From Maribacter algarum (ex Lu et al. 2025) (nom. illeg.) (GTDB lineage: Bacteria > Bacteroidota > Bacteroidia > Flavobacteriales > Flavobacteriaceae): a DNA stretch of 64,000 nucleotides. Below, one piece after another: positions 56,567-64,000 of the stretch (its first letter is position 1; the number at the start of each line of letters is the position of its first letter). The notes under the pieces were generated by a model. The model searched no databases. It saw only the letters and a program-made list of their open reading frames with translations, and had not been told where the DNA came from. The stretch lies in contig CANMAW010000004.1 in the NCBI GenBank assembly GCA_947495915.1, positions 310,001-374,000 on the forward strand. Direction: 5' to 3'. The position numbers and the translations under genes were made by a program.

Positions 56567-57388
56567 TTGGAATCGAAAAAAATTCTTATTCTTGGCGGAA
56601 GTGGCTTTCTAGGTAATGCCATCTATAAAGAGTTGTGCAACTATTTTGACACCTACGGCACCTATAATAATGCAAGACGGTCATTTGAAGGTAATAAGCA
56701 ATTCTTTCAATACAATATGGAAGAAGATGATATTTTTGAGGTATTGAACGCCGTGCAACCTCAATTGATAATTTCAGCCGTACGAGGAAATTTTGCCGCC
56801 CAAATTATGGCGCATCAGCATATTGTAGAATACATTTCACAATATGATTGCAAACTTTACTTTATTTCTTCAGCAAATGTTTTTGATGCCTATAGAAAAT
56901 ATCCATCGTATGAGTATGACAAAACGCTCTCTGAAAGTGTTTACGGTCGTTTGAAAATAAAAATCGAAAACATGCTTTTGCGATTACCCAAAAAGAAAAT
57001 GGCAATTTTGCGTGTGCCCATGGTTTTTGGTAATTCATCACCAAGAACTAAAGACATCAAAAGATTTATATGGGACAATGAACCGATTGAAGTATTCCCT
57101 AATTTGATATTAAACGTCACCAATGACGATAAATTAACACAACAAATACACTATCTTATCAATAGAAACAAAAGTGGTATTTTTCATTTAGGCAGTACTG
57201 ATTTGGTTCATCATGAAGACTTTATTAAAGACCTTGTTGAGCGCATTGAGAATGTTAGCCCTATATACAAACGCGTATTCACAACCAATGATGATCGCTA
57301 TTTAGCAGTTTTACCAAAGGATAATAAATTGCCCAAAAATTTACAATTTACTTATCAAGACATCATCGACCATCATAGGTTAACATAA
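56567..57388 (+). CDS. RmlD-like NAD-dependent epimerase/dehydratase family protein
   Basis: The TTG at 56567, 3 bp after the glsA stop, is taken as the start because the Rossmann motif begins right away (MESKKILILGGSGFLGNAIYKEL) and no ATG precedes it. The 273-residue protein is an extended SDR of the dTDP-4-dehydrorhamnose reductase (RmlD) type, with LIISAVRGNFAAQ, the catalytic YxxxK in SVYGRLKIKIE, and ILRVPMVFG. A link to the rhamnose locus at the other end of the window is not supported, because this is a separate operon. Its true substrate is unknown. Confidence 0.8.
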   Translation: MESKKILILGGSGFLGNAIYKELCNYFDTYGTYNNARRSFEGNKQFFQYNMEEDDIFEVLNAVQPQLIISAVRGNFAAQIMAHQHIVEYISQYDCKLYFISSANVFDAYRKYPSYEYDKTLSESVYGRLKIKIENMLLRLPKKKMAILRVPMVFGNSSPRTKDIKRFIWDNEPIEVFPNLILNVTNDDKLTQQIHYLINRNKSGIFHLGSTDLVHHEDFIKDLVERIENVSPIYKRVFTTNDDRYLAVLPKDNKLPKNLQFTYQDIIDHHRLT

Positions 57389-57419
57389 ATTATATACTAC
57401 AAATTAAAAGCATATTATT

Positions 57420-57707
57420 ATGGAAAAATTATCAGACCAACAAATCAGAGAATATCTTGAAAAACTGGAAGGTTGGGAATTTGTAGACGGAGCGATCGAA
57501 ACATCATTTGAGTTTCAAAATTTTAAGGAAGCCTTCGCTACCATGACACGTATTGCATTTGAATGTGAAAAACAAGAACACCACCCTGACTGGAGTAATG
57601 TATACAACAATCTTCATATCAGGTTAAATACACACGATGCTGAAGGCGTAACTGAAAAAGATTTTAAGCTAGCGCATACCATCGAAGAAATAATTGATGG
57701 GGAATAA
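57420..57707 (+). CDS. phhB: 4a-hydroxytetrahydrobiopterin dehydratase
   Basis: This 95-residue protein of normal length has the conserved KQEHHPDWSNVYNNLHIRLNTH core, whose two His and the later His are the active site, and GVTEKDFKLAHTIEEI near the end. It recycles the pterin cofactor after aromatic-amino-acid hydroxylase. It lies 31 bp after the RmlD-like gene, probably in the same transcript. The flanking aromatic hydroxylase gene is not visible. Confidence 0.94.
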   Translation: MEKLSDQQIREYLEKLEGWEFVDGAIETSFEFQNFKEAFATMTRIAFECEKQEHHPDWSNVYNNLHIRLNTHDAEGVTEKDFKLAHTIEEIIDGE

Positions 57708-57844
57708 TTAAGGACGAAAAAAAAATTATTTTATAAAATTGATATTGCATATTCTCATTTAGTTTTAAACCTTACCTCATGGGCCGTTTGTATGCACTTT
57801 TAATTTTCTTAAATTTGTTTTTAGTCAAATAAAATAAATAAACT

Positions 57845-58555
57845 ATGGGAAGAGCTTTTGAGTTTAGAAAAGCACGTAAAATGAAGCGTTGGTCGGCAAT
57901 GTCGAAAGCTTTTACACGAATTGGAAAAGACATTGTGATAGCAGTGAAAGAAGGTGGCCCAGACCCAGATTCTAATTCTAGATTGCGTGCAGTAATTCAA
58001 AACGCTAAGGCAGTAAATATGCCAAAAGACAATGTCGAACGCGCAATAAAACGTGCCAGTGATAAAAGTCTAGGAGATTATAAAGAAGTACTTTTTGAAG
58101 GATACGCGCCTCACGGAATTGCGATTTTAATTGAAACTGCTACCGACAACAATACTCGAACCGTTGCTAATGTGCGTAGTTATTTTAATAAGTGTAACGG
58201 CAATTTAGGAACATCAGGGTCTGTTGAATTCATGTTTGATCATACCTGTAACTTTAGGATACCAGCAGAAGGAATTGACCCAGAAGAATTGGAATTAGAA
58301 ATGATTGATTTCGGCGCAGAGGAAGTATTTGTTGATGACGATGGAATATTAATCTATGCCCCTTTTGAGAGTTTTGGAGCCATTCAAAAAGAATTAGAGA
58401 ACCGAAATCTCGAAATTTTGTCTTCAGGATTTGAGCGAATTCCGCAAGTTACCAAACAACTCAATGAAGAGGAAACTGCTGATGTGGAAAAACTGTTAGA
58501 AAAAATTGAAGAAGATGACGATGTACAGAACGTATATCACACCATGCAAGAATAA
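57845..58555 (+). CDS. YebC/PmpR-family DNA-binding protein
   Basis: This 236-residue protein begins GRAFEFRKARKMKRWSAMSK. It carries the family blocks NMPKDNVERAIKRAS, LFEGYAPHGIAILIETATDN and FNKCNGNLGTSGSVEFMF, and an acidic C-terminal domain (about 130-236). The family includes transcription regulators and, in some bacteria, translation factors for proline-rich stalls. No regulated gene is evident. It ends before the shared hairpin at 58580. Confidence 0.94.
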   Translation: MGRAFEFRKARKMKRWSAMSKAFTRIGKDIVIAVKEGGPDPDSNSRLRAVIQNAKAVNMPKDNVERAIKRASDKSLGDYKEVLFEGYAPHGIAILIETATDNNTRTVANVRSYFNKCNGNLGTSGSVEFMFDHTCNFRIPAEGIDPEELELEMIDFGAEEVFVDDDGILIYAPFESFGAIQKELENRNLEILSSGFERIPQVTKQLNEEETADVEKLLEKIEEDDDVQNVYHTMQE

Positions 58556-58579
58556 AGCAACTAGTAGTTACAAAAATTA

Positions 58580-58608
58580 AAAAGCGATCTAGAAATAGAT
58601 CGCTTTTT
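58580..58608. terminator. Bidirectional terminator between convergent genes
   Basis: AAAAGCGATCTA and TAGATCGCTTTT pair around GAAA, with A- and T-runs. It serves both the YebC gene (plus) and the large T9SS gene (minus). The same GCGATCTA stem is used at 62680. Confidence 0.88.
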
Positions 58609-58630
58609 TAATGTTCAATGATAAGAGTGA

Positions 58631-61600
58631 TTATTTTTTAATCACCATTTGTTTTTGATGGAATGCCCCTGTAGTGTCTAGTGATTTCAAATAATAGGTA
58701 CCTGCAGGTAAGTTATTCACATTTAGTAAATATGCTTCTTGATCTGCTGTTTCGGTACCGCTGTAACGATGAACTAAACGCCCTGTTATATCATATACCT
58801 GTATTTCAATTAACTGTATTGGTTGCTCAAAACTTAAGCGAGTGTTATTAACCACGGGGTTTGGTGATAGTATAGAAGGGTTTATAACAACCGATTTACC
58901 ACTACTACTATTGCTTGAACATGATTTGTCATTTAAACCAAAACCTGAGGGTACTTCTTCTGATTTCGTTATAAATACTTTGTCCAAACCAGCACCATCT
59001 TCTCGGTTGGCGATTTCTAAAGTATTGGTACCATCAGTTAGATTAAACGTAAGTGGAACATATTGCAATTCACGATCATGTATTTGATTCCATTGAAAAC
59101 TATTCACCTGTGGAATATTATTCCAACGTTTCCATGCACCACCGTTTACACGAACATAAAAACTATCTTGGTTCGATGTTGGGGTTTTTACAAGCGCATA
59201 TATTTTGTAAACTCCTTGAGAGGCATTAAAATCAAACTTCACAATATTATCAGCATTATTTGATCCGCTTGAGCTAAATCCTACTGGAGGTAATACATAT
59301 TGTCCGTTTGATGCTCCACTATCATTTACAAAACTCCAATTGCTTCCAACAGTGGCACATTCTGCTTCTAACCAAATGTCTTCTGGGTTTGGTTCTTCGC
59401 AATTACTTAGACTGTGTATTACGAAATCAATGGTTTCACTACAATTTGGAGAGTTAACCAATGTTACCGAATATAATCCCGGTGCTAAATTCTCATTTTT
59501 GTATTTATTTATAGATGAATCATAAACAAAACCCGTACTGTTTTCATCGAAGGAATAACTACCATCAATATAAGCCGTTCCATCTGAACTGGTTTCACAA
59601 GAAGCATCACTCGTCTCTATTACCAAATCCTCAAAATAAACCGCACATTGACTAAATGTCTCATAATTTATACGGACAGTTTCACCTGCTTCGTTGTCAC
59701 CATTATAAGGAACAACCTCTAACAAATATCTGCCTGGAGCGGTTGGTATGCCATCATTTTGACCTATGGCACTGGTGTCTGTGTTAAACGGAACTGCATT
59801 ATCTGTATGTTCGTAAATATAATCACTATCGACTTGCGTAAACTTAAAGTATACTTTTGATGTTTCTTCACTTACTGCGGCCGAGATATTAATTGCAGGA
59901 TAATCACTTTGCTCATCAGTACCGAATTGTAAATTATCGGTCATTATTGTTTCGTCTTCAAACTGATAACCGCCTTGAATAAACAAGGCATTCACTCTCG
60001 CATTCGCAGCAACTACTTCATCATTTAAACTTAAAACTTCTATTGCACTTATTTTAGCTCTTTGAGTAACTCCTGTGAATGCTATAGTTGCAAAGCCATC
60101 ATTAATTTGAATATCATTAAACTCTTTAATTATTGCTGTAGCTGGTGCTGCCTCTGTAAGCATATCAAGATTTGATATCACCTGACTACCTTCCACCGAT
60201 ACATTAAACACTCTTGAACCTACACCACCAGCTTGAATACCGAAATACAATTCTGCAAAATGCAATCGAATCGTATATTCTCCAGATTCTGGTACGGGAA
60301 TTTCATATGTAAACGGTCCTACCGAAGGACCATATATTTCCGTTTGATATAATTCATCATTTGTTGTCTCATTAATAGGAAAATCGACTGTATATATATG
60401 CCCTCCTGTTCTATATTGGTCGGCTAAAAAGGTATTACCAGACCACATTATTTCAGGTCCTCCTGCATTAATTCTAAGAGCAAAATCAGGCACTACTACT
60501 TCTCCATTAACAGTTGCGGAAACCTCATCAAAACTACTTTCGTTTTCATCATCTGTAACGGTTAAACGGAACACATAATTACCTTCCACTAAACCAGAGG
60601 CACTTAAATTTACATCGGTTGTATTTGAAAGCTGCGCTGTATTCGGACCGCTAACTTGATTCCAGAAGTAGGTTACCGTTCCACCATCAGGGTCTGAATC
60701 AGTACCATTTAAGATTACGGAGTCCGTTGGTAGGTTAATTGTCTTGTCGTTTCCAGCATTTGCTATTGGAGATTGGGAAGTATTGTCCGCTTCTAACGGT
60801 ATCCACTTCGTTTCTTTTATAATCGTATTGGAATCTTGTATCGGTCTCCCTCCTGAAACTATCAATCGATCTCCAAAAGCTTGAGCGGCTGCTTCTTCTA
60901 AACCATCTCCTGGTAATTTACAAAGCTCTGACCATGAGTTTAACTGCGGATCAAAAACACTGATATCATTGACAATAGGACCGTTATCAATACCTCCTGC
61001 AATAATTATTTTACCATTATGGAGTGTAGTAGCTGCTTTAAAATGAGATCTGGTTCGATCTAAATCTGTTAAGCGCATCCAAGTATCTGTATTTGGATTA
61101 TAAGCATGTACAAACTTAGTGTCATATTTTGGTCCGTCATGACCAACTTGACCACCAATTGCATAAACAATACCATTTACACTTATACCACTATGGTGAT
61201 TACGTGCGTTTGGCATTGGTGCTGCAGCCGTCCAACCCGAAGCGATGTTCGTTAAATCTAACACCCAATGATCTGCAACATCAGTTTGTCTGTCAGGCAT
61301 TAACCCTCCAAAGAAATGAATTTTATTGCCTGATAAGGCCCCAGCTCCTGACCCCACTAAATTGGGTAAATCAGGACCCACGCTCCAACTATCAGTTTGA
61401 GAATTATAAATCTGTACCGCTTTAACAGCTACTCCGGGATTATCACCTGCAAATCCACCTAAAATCCAAATTTCTGAACCTACAGCAACCGCTGCAGTAT
61501 GGGTAACCGGTATGGGCATTGAAGCCCCTATAGACCACGTATCATTTGTAGTATCATAAATTTCGGTTTCCGGCACGACTAAAACTCCTGGTTTAAATCC

Positions 61601-62533
61601 GCCTAAAACATATAACTTATCTCCTATCTTTTGGCTAATAGCTTCAAATCGTTCAATATTAGCATCCGCTAAAGTATTCCAAGCACAAGAAGGGTCTGTA
61701 ATCATCCAATTATAAGATGTACTTGCGCTGTCATCTCCCTTACTAGCTGTGACAGTTACTTGATAGTTACCATCATTGCTAGAGCCATGATGAGCAGCAT
61801 GATCATCAATTGTACCCGATATTAAACCCGTTGATTGATTTATTGAAATACCCGCTGGCGCTCCTTGCATACTAAATACAAATCCAATGTTAGCATCACC
61901 TCCAGTGGCGCTAGCCGTGAAGTTGACGTTTTCATTAATTTCATTGAACTGGTCTGCAATTGCTTGAATATTAATTTCAGAATTATTGTTATTTGAAACA
62001 ATTTCGATACCATTAATGACTGGATGTCTTTCACCACCTACTTGATCTCTAGAGTCAAAATCAATGTTTAAAACGCCACCAGAGACGGATACCGAATGTG
62101 TTTTTACCAACATAGCATCTGCACCTACTTCAGAAAATATATCTAGATTATCTTCTGCAAGCTGACCTTCTATAGTTACATCAAAAATACGGCTGCCTGC
62201 ACCGCCTGAACCACCACCAGTTGCTCCGAACCAAAGTTCTGCGAAATATAGCTTCACGGTATATACTCCATCGGAAAGTGGAATATTGTATGATAGTTGT
62301 TGCGAACGACTAAAGCGAAAAGACTGAAATGGTTGGGGTAGCCCTGTTTGCGGACGATTTAGCGTTGTGCCAGTGTTTGCGTATTGGTCAGCCATAAAAT
62401 TTTCACCTTGGTAAGTGGATGCAGATCCACCTGTATTGATGCGCAATTCAGTTTGGGCTGAGCTGATTGAAATGCCAAGTAAAAAAATAAAAGCCATTAT
62501 GGCTTTGTAACCTTTTGAGTAGCTAGTTTTCAT
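58631..62533 (-). CDS. Large secreted T9SS protein: malectin, kelch, PKD and CBM-like domains
   Basis: The ATG at 62533 (MKTSYSKGYKAIMAFIFLLG) begins a signal peptide. An upstream TTG (62557) was rejected. The product has 1300 residues. In order: malectin domain (about 35-180, ELRINTGGSASTYQGENFM), Ig/cadherin-like region with DGNYQVTVTASKGDD, kelch repeats (about 280-590, GDKLYVLGGFKPG; GIVYAIGGQVGHDG), PKD domain (about 590-690, NGTDSDPDGGTVTYFWNQV), second malectin domain (about 690-850), a CBM-like domain (about 1080-1215) and the T9SS sorting domain (SPNPVVNNTRLSF; QVYDITGRLVHRYSG). It is exported through the outer membrane and probably binds a glycan. No catalytic site is seen. Confidence 0.9.
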   Translation of the reverse strand: MKTSYSKGYKAIMAFIFLLGISISSAQTELRINTGGSASTYQGENFMADQYANTGTTLNRPQTGLPQPFQSFRFSRSQQLSYNIPLSDGVYTVKLYFAELWFGATGGGSGGAGSRIFDVTIEGQLAEDNLDIFSEVGADAMLVKTHSVSVSGGVLNIDFDSRDQVGGERHPVINGIEIVSNNNNSEINIQAIADQFNEINENVNFTASATGGDANIGFVFSMQGAPAGISINQSTGLISGTIDDHAAHHGSSNDGNYQVTVTASKGDDSASTSYNWMITDPSCAWNTLADANIERFEAISQKIGDKLYVLGGFKPGVLVVPETEIYDTTNDTWSIGASMPIPVTHTAAVAVGSEIWILGGFAGDNPGVAVKAVQIYNSQTDSWSVGPDLPNLVGSGAGALSGNKIHFFGGLMPDRQTDVADHWVLDLTNIASGWTAAAPMPNARNHHSGISVNGIVYAIGGQVGHDGPKYDTKFVHAYNPNTDTWMRLTDLDRTRSHFKAATTLHNGKIIIAGGIDNGPIVNDISVFDPQLNSWSELCKLPGDGLEEAAAQAFGDRLIVSGGRPIQDSNTIIKETKWIPLEADNTSQSPIANAGNDKTINLPTDSVILNGTDSDPDGGTVTYFWNQVSGPNTAQLSNTTDVNLSASGLVEGNYVFRLTVTDDENESSFDEVSATVNGEVVVPDFALRINAGGPEIMWSGNTFLADQYRTGGHIYTVDFPINETTNDELYQTEIYGPSVGPFTYEIPVPESGEYTIRLHFAELYFGIQAGGVGSRVFNVSVEGSQVISNLDMLTEAAPATAIIKEFNDIQINDGFATIAFTGVTQRAKISAIEVLSLNDEVVAANARVNALFIQGGYQFEDETIMTDNLQFGTDEQSDYPAINISAAVSEETSKVYFKFTQVDSDYIYEHTDNAVPFNTDTSAIGQNDGIPTAPGRYLLEVVPYNGDNEAGETVRINYETFSQCAVYFEDLVIETSDASCETSSDGTAYIDGSYSFDENSTGFVYDSSINKYKNENLAPGLYSVTLVNSPNCSETIDFVIHSLSNCEEPNPEDIWLEAECATVGSNWSFVNDSGASNGQYVLPPVGFSSSGSNNADNIVKFDFNASQGVYKIYALVKTPTSNQDSFYVRVNGGAWKRWNNIPQVNSFQWNQIHDRELQYVPLTFNLTDGTNTLEIANREDGAGLDKVFITKSEEVPSGFGLNDKSCSSNSSSGKSVVINPSILSPNPVVNNTRLSFEQPIQLIEIQVYDITGRLVHRYSGTETADQEAYLLNVNNLPAGTYYLKSLDTTGAFHQKQMVIKK

Positions 62534-62674
62534 AAAAATATGGTTTTGGCTACTCAAATATAGTTTCGTGAACTACCCTTTCTTTTTTTATTCGCCCAAC
62601 GGAAATTAATCTCGTTTAAAACTTCACAACTACAACATGCTAAGGTACAAACCCATATTTATCAGGATTTTAAA

Positions 62675-62708
62675 CAAAAAAATGCGATCTACATTTAGAT
62701 CGCATTTT
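62675..62708 (-). terminator. Terminator of the last minus-strand gene
   Basis: AAAATGCGATCTA and TAGATCGCATTTT pair around CATT. On the minus strand a T-run of seven follows. It starts 20 bp after the stop at 62728. Confidence 0.88.
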
Positions 62709-62727
62709 ATAACATAAAACATTAAAA

Positions 62728-64000
62728 TTATTGTTTAACCACCAGCAATTGACCGCTTAGTGAAGTACCATTTTTCATAAGTACTTTGACAAAATAGGTA
62801 CCTGATTGCAATGCTTTTATTTCCAACATATATTTACTATCATCTTTGATTGAAATCGCATCAAAATTGCGTATCATTCTACCATGAGTGTCATAAACGG
62901 CAATCGTTTGAGCAGCAACAGGAATTTTAAAACTAAGCTGTGTTTCGTTGTTCGCAGGATTCGGTGTGATATACATACGATTACTCACTAAATCACTTTC
63001 TTCACTTCTTGTAATTTCAAAATTTAAAGCCAACGAATTACCTTGAATTCCACGTAAGGCATCCTGCGAATAGGGTATTGCTGAAACCGTATAACTTCCT
63101 GTTACAAATACATTCCCTTTGTAATCACCAATAGGAAGGTCTTGAAACAATGCAAAAGGCTCAAGGCTCTCTGTTCTTTCTGTTACAATTGCACCTTTGA
63201 GCGCCAAGCGAACACTTTCAACGTCATCAGTAGTAATAGCACGAATATCTAAATTCAAGGTTGGTAAATCAGCACTATCAATAATCATTCCTTCTTCCAA
63301 TAAAAACAAATCTTCATCAGAATCAGCATTCACGAGCATAAAATCTGTTACAGACAATTGATTATCAAACAGTTCAAAATCAACAGTTAAAGTAGCGCCT
63401 ACATCACCATCTCCTCCATCTTCAGCATAAGGAATTCCAGATACTGTATAGATTCCTGTGTTGAAACTAGCCCCTTTATAATTACCTATTGGTAAATCTT
63501 GAAACAAGGCATATGGAGTTAAACTTTCAATTCTACCTGAATTTATTCCACCTGAAATACTTAAGCCAACACTTTCAACCTCAGCTGTTGTATTCGCTCG
63601 AATATCTAAATTTCGAGTTGGCAAACTATTGATATCGATACGCATCTCATCTTTTAAATCAAAAAGAACTTCGTTAGTATCTGCATTTATTAGCGAGAAA
63701 CTTTCAACTGCTAGTAAATCACTAGATGTTACAACGATAATGGTACTTGCATTAGATTCACAATTAGTAACTTCATCTTTTAAAGTATATGTTATTTCGT
63801 ATTCTCCTTTTCCTATTGCCGGATCAAATACTCCATCACTAACTCCTTCGCCACTATAAACTCCGCCCTCAGGAAACCCTTCAATTAATTCAAAAGGTTC
63901 ATCATTTTCAGAAACTGGCTCAAAAGGAAGTAAAACAATTTCTGGAAGTTCAGGATCTTTAAGTGTAAAACTAAGTTCGGCCCTACAATCATTGGCATCT
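62728..64000 (-). CDS. Secreted T9SS protein with tandem repeats, 5' end outside window
   Basis: The frame is open from 62730 to base 64000, so the N-terminus is missing. A Met at 63645 lies inside the protein and is not the start. At least two tandem repeats of about 130 residues are visible, each with a DLDIRA-type start (TLNLDIRAITTDDVESVRLAL and RNLDIRANTTAEVESVGLSI), an ALFQDLPIGDYKG block and a YTVSAIPY end. The upstream part has beta-sandwich segments with a Cys (EARC, ESCNT). The C-terminus is a T9SS sorting domain (MYITPNPANNETQLSFKI; IAVYDTHGRMIRNF). It is probably a large adhesin or surface protein. No enzyme domain is visible. Confidence 0.9.
   Translation of the reverse strand, partial: DANDCRAELSFTLKDPELPEIVLLPFEPVSENDEPFELIEGFPEGGVYSGEGVSDGVFDPAIGKGEYEITYTLKDEVTNCESNASTIIVVTSSDLLAVESFSLINADTNEVLFDLKDEMRIDINSLPTRNLDIRANTTAEVESVGLSISGGINSGRIESLTPYALFQDLPIGNYKGASFNTGIYTVSGIPYAEDGGDGDVGATLTVDFELFDNQLSVTDFMLVNADSDEDLFLLEEGMIIDSADLPTLNLDIRAITTDDVESVRLALKGAIVTERTESLEPFALFQDLPIGDYKGNVFVTGSYTVSAIPYSQDALRGIQGNSLALNFEITRSEESDLVSNRMYITPNPANNETQLSFKIPVAAQTIAVYDTHGRMIRNFDAISIKDDSKYMLEIKALQSGTYFVKVLMKNGTSLSGQLLVVKQ

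Noticed and set aside
56567-57388. RmlD-like gene as part of the rhamnose locus
   Set aside because: It is 25 kb away in another operon with housekeeping genes, and RmlD works in dTDP-rhamnose synthesis, not catabolism.
63643-63645. ATG as start of the last gene
   Set aside because: The frame continues open upstream to the window end, and the Met lies within a tandem repeat, so it is internal.

Overview
This window looks like a chromosomal segment of a marine flavobacterium (Bacteroidota, Flavobacteriaceae-like). The evidence is two large secreted proteins with type IX secretion (T9SS) C-terminal sorting domains, promoters of the Bacteroidota form (TTTG, 19 bp, TAnnTTTG) without Shine-Dalgarno sequences, an RteC/tyrosine-recombinase mobile element typical of the phylum, and a gene set for a sulfated, rhamnose- and uronate-containing algal polysaccharide, most likely ulvan. 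No species name can be given from the sequence alone.

Bases 1-31640 are a polysaccharide-utilisation region. A minus-strand operon (16076 down past base 1) encodes a sulfatase/GH78 rhamnosidase fusion, three more sulfatases (one cut by the window edge), a two-domain protein with a nucleoside-hydrolase-like C-terminus, a ThuA-like protein, a heparinase II/III-like lyase or dehydratase and a GH106-like hydrolase. Beside it lie a Gfo/Idh/MocA oxidoreductase, kduI-kduD-DUF4861 for the unsaturated uronate, a Ppx/GppA-like phosphatase and a GntR-type regulator. A plus-strand operon follows with rhaEW, rhaI, a rhamnulokinase, an FMN L-lactate dehydrogenase, an NCS1-like permease and a fifth sulfatase. 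Together they would desulfate and cut the glycan, send uronates toward 2-keto-3-deoxygluconate, and take L-rhamnose to dihydroxyacetone phosphate plus L-lactaldehyde, then lactate, then pyruvate. No SusC/SusD pair, GH105 or sulfatase maturase is visible. They may lie left of the window. Three divergent promoter regions share an 18-bp motif (CRRKAYAGYACAGGATRS) exactly 19 bp upstream of a TAnnTTTG-like box, which marks a probable common regulon.

Bases about 31900-35810 are a decayed integrative element beside tRNA-Pro: ssb, a truncated radC-like gene fused tail-to-tail to a truncated helix-turn-helix gene (a deletion scar), rteC and a tyrosine recombinase. It ends next to tRNA-Pro(TGG) and tRNA-Ser(GCT).

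Bases 36000-58600 are ordinary core genome, somewhat poorer in G+C by eye: a 7TM-HD phosphodiesterase, a thiolase, an NlpC/P60-like protein whose catalytic Cys is Ala, a TPR protein, gyrA, clpC, a small unknown gene, nnrDE, the thrABC operon behind a Thr-rich leader peptide, gcvT, glsA, an RmlD-like protein, a pterin dehydratase and a YebC regulator. Bases 58631-64000 hold two large T9SS cargo proteins on the minus strand, the last cut by the window end.
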